Source: a virus. Taken from it: 64,000 bases of DNA. The stretch is from IMG/VR virus record IMGVR_UViG_3300029812_000129, positions 1 through 64,000 of that record. One strand, 5' to 3'. The translations under genes were made by a program, and so were the position numbers. The notes below the pieces were generated by a model. That model saw only the letters and a list, made by a program, of their open reading frames with translations, had not been told where the DNA came from and made no database searches. This document shows, piece after piece, positions 42,388 through 50,412 of the stretch (its first letter is position 1; each line of letters opens with the position of its first letter).

Positions 42388-43335
42388 ATGTCTACTATAG
42401 CAGAAGTTACAAAAGATGTTAAGAAAAAATATGGAGATACAAAAGTAATAAAAGCATCTAAGTTAAATAATTATGGAGTTTTGCCAACTGGTATTTTAGC
42501 AATTGATAACATTTTAACAGATGGTGGATTACCAAAAGGTTGTATAGTTGAAATCTTTGGTAATGTTGCTTGTGGTAAATCAACACTATTATTAAATATA
42601 ATTGTTCAAGCACAAAAATACGGAACGGTCGTTTTGGCAGATACGGAATTTAGATTCTTCCCAGAATATGCTAAAAAATGTGGAGTTGATACAGACAAGT
42701 TATTAGTAATACGTCCAGAATATGCGGAAGAAGCTTTAGAAATAGGAGAAATGTATTTGAGAAGCGGAGACGTTTCTTTATTTGCCATTGATTCGGTTGC
42801 AGCCCTTGTCCCTAAAGCAGAGGTTGAGGGTTCTATGGATGATCAGCAAATGGGTCTGCAAGCCAGAATAGTAAGCAAAGCACTAAGAAAGCTGACAAGC
42901 GTTGTTAGCCAAACAGGATCTACGATGATTTGTATCAATCAACTTCGCACCAAGATAGGTGTTATGTTTGGGAATCCAGAAGACACGCCTGGTGGGAGGG
43001 CATTAAAGTTCTTTTCAACTGTTAGGCTTGATTTAAGAAAAGTCAAAACATTAATTTCGGAGAATGATAAAAAAACACCAGTAGGTTCAAGGTGTAGGGT
43101 AAAAATAATAAAAGGGTTGGGGGGAGAAGGGAAAACCGCTGAAATGTGTTTGTTGTATGGCAAAGGGGTAGACAAAATAAATGATTTAATAGAAGGTGGG
43201 ACAATAAACGGATCTATAAAACTTAATGGTATGACTTATACTTATAAAGATGAAAAAATAGCTGTTGGTAGACCAAAACTATATACATTTTTAGCTGAAC
43301 ATCCAGAAATACAAAAGGAGATATTAAATGGTTAA
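42388..43335 (+). CDS. recA: RecA recombinase
   Basis: 315 residues. Walker A GNVACGKST (about 58-66) departs from the usual GPESSGKT; Walker B LFAIDSVAALVPKAE (about 132), ICINQLRTKIGVMFGNPED and ALKFFSTVRLDLRK are strongly RecA. Start at 42388 has GGAAAGG upstream; an earlier frame start lies inside the previous gene. Works with the RecB-type exonuclease in recombination-dependent replication. Confidence 0.93.
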   Translation: MSTIAEVTKDVKKKYGDTKVIKASKLNNYGVLPTGILAIDNILTDGGLPKGCIVEIFGNVACGKSTLLLNIIVQAQKYGTVVLADTEFRFFPEYAKKCGVDTDKLLVIRPEYAEEALEIGEMYLRSGDVSLFAIDSVAALVPKAEVEGSMDDQQMGLQARIVSKALRKLTSVVSQTGSTMICINQLRTKIGVMFGNPEDTPGGRALKFFSTVRLDLRKVKTLISENDKKTPVGSRCRVKIIKGLGGEGKTAEMCLLYGKGVDKINDLIEGGTINGSIKLNGMTYTYKDEKIAVGRPKLYTFLAEHPEIQKEILNG

Positions 43336-43783
43336 TATTTATTTATCAGGAAGTATGGAAGATAGAAATTTTAACGAGGTTTTACTTGAAAGAGCACATG
43401 CCGAATCTCGGCTTATGGCTGAAGGGTTTACTGTCTTTGATCCTTTTGATTGCATAGAAACCATTGATGGTGATATAGCTGTTGAAAGATATGAAGGTCT
43501 CGAAATGTCCGAAATAGTTGCCAGAGATGAGCTTGCAATAAAAAATAGCGATGCAATAATAGTTTTAACAGGAGATAATCCTACTACTGGCACATGGTTT
43601 GAATTCGCTTTTGCTCATTATTGTGTTAAAATCCCTATTGTTGTAATTGCCCCCAACATAAAAGAAGGTAAAAAGCAGAACTGGACTACTTATAAAGCCA
43701 CAAAAGTTGTTAGTGATATTGATACTGCTGCAAAATGGTTAAGTAAATTTTTCAAATATGAATTACTCGCCCTCCAAAAGTAA
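43328..43783 (+). CDS. Nucleoside 2-deoxyribosyltransferase-like protein
   Basis: 151 residues. IYLSGSMED at the N-terminus, VARDELAIKNSDAIIVLTGD and GTWFEFAFAHYCVKIPIVVI match the small NDT/MazG-associated family that moves or cleaves deoxyribose on nucleotides. Overlaps RecA by 8 bases. Last gene of the plus replication unit; its end overlaps the convergent 43763 gene. Confidence 0.75.
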   Translation: MVNIYLSGSMEDRNFNEVLLERAHAESRLMAEGFTVFDPFDCIETIDGDIAVERYEGLEMSEIVARDELAIKNSDAIIVLTGDNPTTGTWFEFAFAHYCVKIPIVVIAPNIKEGKKQNWTTYKATKVVSDIDTAAKWLSKFFKYELLALQK

Positions 43784-43963
43784 TTTTATAACTGCCATTA
43801 ATGCTCCAACTAAAGTAGCTATCGGAGAATTTGTGGTAATATCATATTCTACTTGTTCTGTGTTTTGGTTATATCTTATAATGATTTCATGTTTCCTTGT
43901 ATCTAATGGATTTTCTTTCTTCTTATTCTTGCTATTAATACTTACTAATTTTAGTTTTGTCAT
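43763..43963 (-). CDS. Hypothetical protein
   Basis: 66 residues, basic N-terminus and a hydrophobic end (PIATLVGALMAVIKLLLEGE). Convergent 21-base overlap with the deoxyribosyltransferase-like gene. Unrecognised. Confidence 0.45.
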   Translation of the reverse strand: MTKLKLVSINSKNKKKENPLDTRKHEIIIRYNQNTEQVEYDITTNSPIATLVGALMAVIKLLLEGE

Positions 43964-43986
43964 TATTTTCCCTTTCCATACTCAAA

Positions 43987-44211
43987 TTAATTATCAATTG
44001 ACCCATTCCTGTTATTCCAAGCCCTTATAGCAATTTCTTTGCTTTTCTTGTGAGAGGTTTTTCCATGGCAGGATTTACAAAAAACACACCATGCATCACA
44101 CAGCGTATACCCACCCCATCTTGATTCTGGTGGTGATGGCTTCCATTGTTTTGATTTGCTTAATTTCGCTTCTTTGCCGCAAAACGGGCATGACCTCAAT
44201 TTATCTTCCAT
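43987..44211 (-). CDS. Lar-like restriction alleviation protein
   Basis: 74 residues. CPFCGKEAKL at the N-terminus, CVFCKSCHG in the middle and AIRAWNNRN at the end are the Lar family signature. Lar proteins relieve host type I restriction; some members have unknown roles. Confidence 0.8.
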   Translation of the reverse strand: MEDKLRSCPFCGKEAKLSKSKQWKPSPPESRWGGYTLCDAWCVFCKSCHGKTSHKKSKEIAIRAWNNRNGSIDN

Positions 44212-44395
44212 TTTTCTCCCTTATTATTTTGGCCTCTTTGGCCTGCTCGGTTAATTTTTTATTAAATTTGTCAGAAAATCTTATTCGGTCATCGTTCTGA
44301 TAATTTTGCCTTGCAATATATGTTTCTTCGTGGCAATTAACACAATGACCGCCATAAACTTTACTCCCACAGTTTTCACAATATGTTTTATCCAT
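44201..44395 (-). CDS. Small zinc-ribbon protein
   Basis: 64 residues. YCENCGSKVYGGHCVNCHEE gives a compact zinc ribbon common in phages of this kind. Overlaps Lar-like gene start by 11 bases. Function unknown. Confidence 0.6.
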   Translation of the reverse strand: MDKTYCENCGSKVYGGHCVNCHEETYIARQNYQNDDRIRFSDKFNKKLTEQAKEAKIIREKNGR

Positions 44396-44784
44396 TATTC
44401 TCCTTTCTCATATAGCCAGATGAGGGCAGTTGCAAGGGCTTCTTTAAGATTATTCCCTGGCAATATCTGCCTCCCCTTCGCAGTTATTGATTTTCCCATA
44501 TATATTTCAAACCACACTAACCAGCTACCATTTTCTTTTTGTCTTTCTATACCCCACTTAGCCCTTCTGCTCCCATCTATCGCCTCAATCAATTTATCGG
44601 TGGTTGGGTCGGGGAGAAGATATTGGCATTTATTACAAGATATTCTAAGCATATCTGGTCTTTTGGCTACTGGTAAAACATAAAACGGGCAGCCCTTAAA
44701 CCTTGATATTTCTTTAGGTATACAACAGTCCCGTTTAAATATCCCTAACTTCTTCAGCTTCTTCTGTGTTTCTAAGTTAATCAT
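44395..44784 (-). CDS. Hypothetical protein (related to the 1-270 gene)
   Basis: 129 residues. CNKCQYLLPDPTTDKLIEA in the middle and KEALATALIWLYEKGE at the end. The end resembles DECLASAVLWLHKK of the partial protein at the start of the window. Confidence 0.6.
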   Translation of the reverse strand: MINLETQKKLKKLGIFKRDCCIPKEISRFKGCPFYVLPVAKRPDMLRISCNKCQYLLPDPTTDKLIEAIDGSRRAKWGIERQKENGSWLVWFEIYMGKSITAKGRQILPGNNLKEALATALIWLYEKGE

Positions 44785-45364
44785 TATCTTCTCCTTCTAT
44801 TGGTAATATTACTAAATTACTAATATCATTATTATCTTTTTCTTCTAAATGTGTTAAAATCCCTCTGTAGGGTAAACTTTTTTTATTTAATAACCAAATA
44901 AGATAATGTAATGGATAATACAAATCTTTATTTATTTTTATAAATATAACATCATCTATTCTTTTTATTTTACCAAAAGCTTCTCTACAGCCAGCACATA
45001 CAAATTTATTTTCTAATTTTCTTGCCCACTTCGCAGTATATCTTCCACGTTCTTCCCCACAAAGCACACATTTTGCTCTTCTATATTCTTTAAGTCTATT
45101 TTTTCTTACCCTCATCCTAATAAGCTTATTGCTACAAGCCTCTCTTGTCCTGCCAAGTTTTTTAGCAATTGTGTCCAATGAATCATGTGTGTTTCTGCGT
45201 AAAAATCTTAATTTTTCAATATCTTCTTCTGACCACAATGGAACCGAAGCTCTACAAGATGGACATTTTTTGTTATTCCTATATTTAATATTCCTATTTT
45301 CGTTTTTTTCTATATAAAAATAACATCCACAAACTTCACATTTTATTTTTTCCATCATATTCAT
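44777..45364 (-). CDS. Zinc-finger/HTH protein with HNH-like end
   Basis: 195 residues. N-terminal CEVCGCYF .. CPSC zinc site, a Myb/SANT-like HTH (WSEEDIEKLRFLRRNTHDSL, IAKKLGRTREAC), a second zinc pair CVLCGEE .. CAGC, and GILTHLEEKDNNDISNLVIL like the His-Asn end of HNH homing nucleases, though the first HNH His pair is not clear. Probably a mobile or regulatory DNA-binding protein. Confidence 0.55.
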   Translation of the reverse strand: MNMMEKIKCEVCGCYFYIEKNENRNIKYRNNKKCPSCRASVPLWSEEDIEKLRFLRRNTHDSLDTIAKKLGRTREACSNKLIRMRVRKNRLKEYRRAKCVLCGEERGRYTAKWARKLENKFVCAGCREAFGKIKRIDDVIFIKINKDLYYPLHYLIWLLNKKSLPYRGILTHLEEKDNNDISNLVILPIEGEDND

Positions 45365-45465
45365 CTAAGAACCTCTTTTTTAAAAAATTAGCGATTTTAT
45401 TGTTTGTTTAATACTACCATCCCATGCCTACTCTAAAAGTTGCTTAAAATTGTGAAAAACATATC

Positions 45466-45657
45466 TCAGATGTCTTTTTGACGGTTCCGAGGGGATAGGT
45501 ATACATAGTTTTCTGGATCTGGCGTTCCAAGTCGGAAAGGATAGAGCGGGCAAGAATAATCTGTGCATCCTCTGACTATTGTTGGCTGGCAATTGCAACA
45601 TTCTAAACAAAAGTTTTTTACAGCGTCTTTTCTTGAAAGTTTCATTTTTTTAGCCAT
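45466..45657 (-). CDS. Small Cys-rich phage protein
   Basis: 63 residues: RKDAVKNFCLECCNCQPTIV, GCTDYSCPLYPFRLGTP. This CxxCC..C..C PLYPFR pattern is a frequent small phage family of unknown function. Directly follows the RNA ligase. Confidence 0.65.
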   Translation of the reverse strand: MAKKMKLSRKDAVKNFCLECCNCQPTIVRGCTDYSCPLYPFRLGTPDPENYVYLSPRNRQKDI

Positions 45658-46583
45658 TATTTCTCCTCATCATTTTTTTTAGCCAATAATTCTTTATACC
45701 AATAGGGCAACCCATGGGTAGCATTTCTTAAAATATCCTTAATTACAAATTTGAATAATTCTTCCTTAATATTTTCTTTTTCTTCAGAGAGTATATCTTT
45801 ATTTACTTCTTTGATTAAGCCGCCTATATCTTTAGGCTCTCCAATAATTGATCCTTGTTCTCTTAAATGTTGGAGAGCTTTTTGCCAACGTGCTTCACTT
45901 CTAAAAGTAGTTATATATGTCTGGATAGAAGCTTTTATAGATTCTTTTTTCCATTGTGTATTATGTCTTTCTTTAAATGTTTCCCTAACATATTTAGTGA
46001 ATAAAGGGTATAGTCTACTTCCGATATATACATCTTGTTCGTAGTTCTTGATAACAATACCTTCTATTTTTTCATTACCCAAATAACTATCGGTTTCAAA
46101 AAAATTCTTTAGAAAATCGATATTTTCTACATCACTTGGTATTTCACCTTCAAATAATTGTGGGACAATATCGACATTTAGATTTTGTGCAATTGTTTTC
46201 AAAGATTCTCTGTCTGAGTATTTTCCATTAAATGTAGCATCAAATAAAACAAGATTATTGGTTGGGACTCTCTCATAGCATAATACATTATGTTTTGGGT
46301 TTTGTAAATATTCAAAATAGAAATATGTGTTTGGAGGATATGATAAAATAGTATTTTCTATGGATAAAATATAACTTGCTGCTTTAAAAAACATATTATT
46401 GATATGCTCACGATGGATAATCACGCCTTTGCTACGCATTGTCAATTCACCATCTTTGTTTATGCCTACGCCAAATAGCGATCCATCAACTTTTTCTTGA
46501 ATAATTATATTACCAACCAAAGCATTCTCGGTTCTATGCGATCCAAGTGTTAAAATTTTCCCATAAGATGGTATTGTTTTCAC
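45657..46583 (-). CDS. RNA ligase (T4 Rnl2-like)
   Basis: 308 residues. Nucleotidyltransferase motif I EKVDGS (Lys31, adenylated), motif III-like YFYFEYL, motif IV EGIVIKN and motif V LFTKYVRE are in order. It seals 5'-phosphate/3'-OH RNA ends. The GTG at 46583 is preferred because AAAGGGG lies upstream at the end of the previous gene. Probably repairs tRNAs cut by host anticodon nucleases. Confidence 0.85.
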   Translation of the reverse strand: MKTIPSYGKILTLGSHRTENALVGNIIIQEKVDGSLFGVGINKDGELTMRSKGVIIHREHINNMFFKAASYILSIENTILSYPPNTYFYFEYLQNPKHNVLCYERVPTNNLVLFDATFNGKYSDRESLKTIAQNLNVDIVPQLFEGEIPSDVENIDFLKNFFETDSYLGNEKIEGIVIKNYEQDVYIGSRLYPLFTKYVRETFKERHNTQWKKESIKASIQTYITTFRSEARWQKALQHLREQGSIIGEPKDIGGLIKEVNKDILSEEKENIKEELFKFVIKDILRNATHGLPYWYKELLAKKNDEEK

Positions 46584-46584
46584 T

Positions 46585-46782
46585 TTATCCCCTTTCTGGA
46601 TTTCTCTGTATAAGAATTCTATTATATTTTTTATATATCTCATCACAATGTTTTAAATATTCTAATTTTTTATTATAATTGATTTTCCATAAAATTCTTT
46701 CAATTCTACATTTGGAACAATTACATGTTTTTTTCTTTACTGCTTGATAACCACCTGATGCATAAGGTTTTATCCAACTCAT
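46585..46782 (-). CDS. Small Cys-containing hypothetical protein
   Basis: 65 residues with CNCSKC and a basic helical end. AAAGGAG precedes the ATG, after structured element 46802-46892. Its last codons form the ribosome site of the RNA ligase. Confidence 0.5.
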   Translation of the reverse strand: MSWIKPYASGGYQAVKKKTCNCSKCRIERILWKINYNKKLEYLKHCDEIYKKYNRILIQRNPERG

Positions 46783-46801
46783 TATTTCTCCTTTAAATTA
46801 A

Positions 46802-46892
46802 TTGGGGGCTGTTGTGTTGGAAAGAATACTGGAGACATATTTGTATGGTCGAAGACAGTGGAGCAGGAATGGGGAACCCTGCCAGCCCCCAA
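46802..46892 (-). ncRNA. Structured leader element B
   Basis: Perfect 10-bp closing stem TTGGGGGCTG (46802-46811) with CAGCCCCCAA (46883-46892). Inner hairpin GCAGG/CCTGC. It fills the gap between two minus-strand genes and ends about 20 bases before the start at 46782. It shares its terminal stem with elements A and C; the interior differs. Confidence 0.5.
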
Positions 46893-46895
46893 ACC

Positions 46896-47090
46896 TTAAC
46901 TACATATTTTTGCTACTATTAAAAATCCTAATGCTAAACAGAAAAACACAACTGCTGGTAACCACAATGGGCTTAATACCCATATCCATGACCAAGTTAT
47001 TTCTCCACATAGCTTTAGCACAATAAATACTATTCCTAATAGTCCTGCAAAACAAATTCCCCCGCCACTTGATGCTCCCGAATTATCCAT
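46896..47090 (-). CDS. Small membrane protein (Fragile-X-F-like)
   Basis: 64 residues, two membrane helices: CFAGLLGIVFIVLKLCG and SPLWLPAVVFFCLALGFLIV. The pattern LLxIVFIVLKL..W.WVLSP matches a common small phage membrane family. Function unknown. Confidence 0.65.
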   Translation of the reverse strand: MDNSGASSGGGICFAGLLGIVFIVLKLCGEITWSWIWVLSPLWLPAVVFFCLALGFLIVAKICS

Positions 47091-47275
47091 TACTTCCTCC
47101 TGTTCTCCTGTATTTTTAAAAACTCATTTACCTTTTGTTGTTTTTCTTTATCGGATAAATCTTTAGCAATATTATATTTCCTGAATTTCTTTAACTTATT
47201 CATTAATCTGATTCCTCTATCTTTGTATGATTTACTTTTTATTTTCATTCTACCTACTTTGCTTCCTTTTGACAT
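47090..47275 (-). CDS. Basic hypothetical protein
   Basis: 61 residues, strongly basic (KKFRKYNIAKDLSDKEKQQK). Overlaps neighbours by one base each. Unrecognised. Confidence 0.45.
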   Translation of the reverse strand: MSKGSKVGRMKIKSKSYKDRGIRLMNKLKKFRKYNIAKDLSDKEKQQKVNEFLKIQENRRK

Positions 47276-47487
47276 TATACCTCCTTATCCAATTCTTTTA
47301 AAGTTTGTTTTACAATTTCTCTTGGGGTTAGCCATCTTTGCCCAACAGGCGGTATCTTATTATCAAAAATCCTTTTCTCTCCATAACCATATATTTTACT
47401 TCTATCATTTATTAAACAAAGAATTAAAGTTCTTTTTAATTCATTTATTATAAAATCTTTTTGTTCTAATAGTTTTGTTTTATTCAT
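47275..47487 (-). CDS. Hypothetical protein
   Basis: 70 residues: FIINELKRTLILCLINDRSK and WLTPREIVKQTLKELDKEV. Helical; unrecognised. Confidence 0.45.
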   Translation of the reverse strand: MNKTKLLEQKDFIINELKRTLILCLINDRSKIYGYGEKRIFDNKIPPVGQRWLTPREIVKQTLKELDKEV

Positions 47488-47659
47488 CTATACTATCCTT
47501 ACAACATTCATAGCCATATAAATCAAATTTTAATTTATATCTTGCCTTAAACATCTTTGTGAGAATAGAAGCCACTTCTTCCCCTGACCTTTCATATGCT
47601 ACAAGCTCTAAATATTCTTTACCTATAAATTCTTTGTTTTTTATTAATTTATAAATCAT
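47480..47659 (-). CDS. Small hypothetical protein
   Basis: 59 residues beginning MIYKLIKNKEFIGKEYLELV. AGGAGG lies upstream of the ATG, and its end overlaps the next start. Short of common size cut-offs but has good signals. Confidence 0.55.
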   Translation of the reverse strand: MIYKLIKNKEFIGKEYLELVAYERSGEEVASILTKMFKARYKLKFDLYGYECCKDSIDE

Positions 47660-47669
47660 TTGAAGCCTC

Positions 47670-48905
47670 CTATGCTTTTATAACTGCTAATGGTTTTAGC
47701 TTGACCAATATCCTTACTAAGTCTGCTTGATTCTTCATTACGGTTTCAACATCTTTATATGCTCCTGGTGCTTCATCAAGTTCTTTTTCGCTACGGATAC
47801 TATGGATAATACCTTTATCATTCAATAGTTTTATTTCTTTTTCCAAATCAAGATTTCTGCGAGCGTCATTCCTACCCATTTTTCTGCCAGCACCATGAGA
47901 ACAAGACTTAAAGCTCTCTTTATCCCCCAGCCCTTCTACGATATAACTGGATGTGCCTTGTGAACCTGGCACGATCCCTGTCTCCCCTTTGTATGCTCTT
48001 GTAGCTCCTTTTCTGTGAACCATTACATTTTTACCAAAATGATTTTCCATAGCAGCATAATTATGAGCTATATTTATCATTTCGCCTGTTTCAAATATTT
48101 TAATATCTGTTCTGTCTTGCCCTATTTCACAGTTTATGAAGGCAGTTCCATTGCCAAAATAGTTAGCGAATATATTTATAATTCTATCCATCATTAATTT
48201 TCTATTAGCTAAAGCAAATTCTACGCAATAATTCATTTCTCTCAAATATGCCTGTCCTTCTATACTATTTAGTGGTAAAAAAGCTAACTCCCATTTTTTG
48301 GGAACGCTACTAAACCATTTCTCATTTAATTCGACAGCAACTTTATTATAACGTTTTGCAACTTTTAATCCAAGATTTCTGCTTCCCGAATGTATCATAA
48401 TCCAGATATGATTATCGTCACCTTTTTGTATCTCAATAAAGTGATTGCCTCCGCCAAGAGTCCCCAATTGTTTAAGTGCAGATCTATATTCTGTTCTAAT
48501 TGTTGGCATCCAGTCTAAAAATATTTTTTTCATATCTGGCATTAAATCTTCATTTTGTGCTACATTGTGATGCTTAAACCCAACAGGAATAGCTTTTCTA
48601 ATCTCTGACATTATCTTTTTAAGAGTCTCTGTATCTATTTCTGTTAAAGATGTTTTAACGGCACACATCCCGCAAGCTATATCGCAACCTACGAGAGAGG
48701 GAACCACCACTCCTACCGTTGCCACAACTGAACCTATGCTGGCACCAATACCCCAGTGTCCGTCTGGCATTAAAGCAACATGGCGGTGCAGGAACGGCAA
48801 AGAACTAACTCTTTTCATTTGTTCTAAACATTGTTCTTCAATAAAATCTTTTTCAGAAAATACCTTCAAAGGAACTGTCATGTTTTCTTCTTTTATAATA
48901 AACAT
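47670..48905 (-). CDS. rtcB: RtcB RNA ligase
   Basis: 411 residues. MPDGHWGIGASIGSV (46-60), VGCDIACGM with Asp75 and Cys78 for manganese, GGGNHFIEIQ, IHSGSRNLG, HRKGATRA and KSCSHGAGRKMGR (guanylated His) are all intact. It joins 2',3'-cyclic phosphate ends to 5'-OH, the ends left by many anticodon nucleases. The start at 48905 has GGGAG upstream; the gene directly follows a homing nuclease gene. Confidence 0.95.
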   Translation of the reverse strand: MFIIKEENMTVPLKVFSEKDFIEEQCLEQMKRVSSLPFLHRHVALMPDGHWGIGASIGSVVATVGVVVPSLVGCDIACGMCAVKTSLTEIDTETLKKIMSEIRKAIPVGFKHHNVAQNEDLMPDMKKIFLDWMPTIRTEYRSALKQLGTLGGGNHFIEIQKGDDNHIWIMIHSGSRNLGLKVAKRYNKVAVELNEKWFSSVPKKWELAFLPLNSIEGQAYLREMNYCVEFALANRKLMMDRIINIFANYFGNGTAFINCEIGQDRTDIKIFETGEMINIAHNYAAMENHFGKNVMVHRKGATRAYKGETGIVPGSQGTSSYIVEGLGDKESFKSCSHGAGRKMGRNDARRNLDLEKEIKLLNDKGIIHSIRSEKELDEAPGAYKDVETVMKNQADLVRILVKLKPLAVIKA

Positions 48906-49585
48906 TAGCAACTCTCCCATTCAAATAGATTAATATAACTTCTGAAAAATTTTGTTAGCTTAGATTCAACTAAATCTAAATTATTAATAATATCTGTTTC
49001 CCAAAAACTAATAAATTCATAACCGAGATTTTCTAAAAATTCTTTTCTTTCTATATCTTTATTTCTTTTTAAAATATCTTTTTCTTCATTGTACTGATTT
49101 GGATTTTTATGCCAATAATCACCATAACATTCTACAATAAATTCATCGTGTATAAGAAAGTCAACGTTAAACCCGCCAATATAAACATTTGTTTTGTAGT
49201 CAATGTTTTTAACCATGCCAATGTCATCCAATACTTTTTCAATAGTTTTTTCTATTTTTGTTCCCTTCTTTTTTTTGCCAGCTTTTATAAATTTATACAA
49301 TCTTTTATGTTTTTCTTCTGTAGAAAGTTTATCCCAATTCTTTTTTTTGGTTAATTCTCTTTTTTTAATAATTTCTTTAGTCGCAGGTATTTTATAATAT
49401 GAGGATCTATTTCTTTTTTTGCTAGATTCTTTCATTTTTATTCTTGTTGATAAAGAATGATGTTTGCCGTAAAAATTATTCATCTTACCCTGCCTGCTAC
49501 ATTTTACACATAAACCGCTTGCACCTCTATCATCTATTCCTATATTGCATTTTTTACATTTTCTATTTAATTTTCTATTTCTCAA
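48905..49585 (-). CDS. Vsr-like (EDxHD) homing endonuclease
   Basis: 226 residues from TTG with GGAGGG upstream. N-terminal zinc pair CKKCNIGIDDRGASGLCVKC and a NUMOD3-like NNFYGKHHSLSTRIKM; C-terminal very-short-patch-repair core FNVDFLIHDEFIVECYGDYW and RKEFLENLGYEFISFWE. Inserted directly before RtcB. Confidence 0.8.
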   Translation of the reverse strand: MRNRKLNRKCKKCNIGIDDRGASGLCVKCSRQGKMNNFYGKHHSLSTRIKMKESSKKRNRSSYYKIPATKEIIKKRELTKKKNWDKLSTEEKHKRLYKFIKAGKKKKGTKIEKTIEKVLDDIGMVKNIDYKTNVYIGGFNVDFLIHDEFIVECYGDYWHKNPNQYNEEKDILKRNKDIERKEFLENLGYEFISFWETDIINNLDLVESKLTKFFRSYINLFEWESC

Positions 49586-49639
49586 TAATCTATTCCCTCC
49601 ATATAATGTCTTTTATGACTGTAAAAACCTTTGCAAATA

Positions 49640-49924
49640 CTACTTCTCTCCTTTTATTTTCCTTTTGAGCTTTCCCATCTCTATAAAGTTACTTGCTTTT
49701 TTCCTAACCTGTTTACTGATATATCCTACTCTTGTAGTAGATACATCCATGAAATGACCTATTTCACTATAAGAATGTTTATCTTCCCTATATATTAAAT
49801 AACATAATTCTTGGTCTGTCAAGGTATTAATAAATGCTTGCCAATTTATTACAACTTGATACTTATTAATGGGATTATAATTATTACGTTTTTTACACAT
49901 AGCATAAGCTTGTTCCCTGTTCAT
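49640..49924 (-). CDS. Sigma-70 region 4-like HTH protein
   Basis: 94 residues. DQELCYLIYREDKHSYSEIG with HFMDVSTTRVGYISKQVRKKA is the region 4-type HTH; no region 2. The start at 49924 has GAAGGTG upstream. Could direct RNA polymerase to phage promoters or act as a DNA-binding regulator. Confidence 0.6.
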   Translation of the reverse strand: MNREQAYAMCKKRNNYNPINKYQVVINWQAFINTLTDQELCYLIYREDKHSYSEIGHFMDVSTTRVGYISKQVRKKASNFIEMGKLKRKIKGEK

Positions 49925-50412
49925 TCTATCACCTTCCAATGTTTGTCGGCAGATTTATTTAAACGATCAATAATGTCTTTCTTGTCATAAATAGTTTTTG
50001 CACAAGGATTCCTGCCAAGCTTATCCCATCGAGCAAGCTGAACCAATTCTGGCAACCACGGATGATTTCCAAACCCTTTACATTTTTGCAGTTTTTTCAT
50101 ATCACCTAAAACATAGTGCCAAATCTTCATATGGTTTTCAATTAACCATAAGGTTTTTAAGGTTACTTGTCCCTCCAATATTTCAACAGCTATTTTTGCG
50201 TGTCCCAACGGATTAACTTGTTTCCCGACATCATGTAACATAGCAGCTAATATCAGATCCACATCATCACTTTCCCTAAAAGCCCATCTCATTGTTTGTA
50301 CCAAATGGCTAAATACGTCTTTTTCTGGATGGTATTCTGGTAATTGTTTAAGACATTTGCAACCTTCCATCTTTTCAAATAGCGGATTCATGTTTTTTTC
50401 ATCAAATACCAT
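49921..50412 (-). CDS. HD-domain phosphohydrolase
   Basis: 163 residues. The conserved H..HD..D set is visible as VFSHLVQTM, ILAAMLHDVGKQ, GHAKIAVEIL and WLIENHMK. Metal-dependent phosphoesterase, possibly on nucleotides or RNA 2',3'-cyclic phosphates (as in CCA-adding enzyme HD domains). Overlaps the nucleotidyltransferase gene upstream, suggesting a joint role. Confidence 0.75.
   Translation of the reverse strand: MVFDEKNMNPLFEKMEGCKCLKQLPEYHPEKDVFSHLVQTMRWAFRESDDVDLILAAMLHDVGKQVNPLGHAKIAVEILEGQVTLKTLWLIENHMKIWHYVLGDMKKLQKCKGFGNHPWLPELVQLARWDKLGRNPCAKTIYDKKDIIDRLNKSADKHWKVIE

Noticed and set aside
45428-45610. Minus-strand frame of 60 codons
   Set aside because: Overlaps the better supported 45466-45657 gene (known CxxCC..PLYPFR pattern) in another frame.
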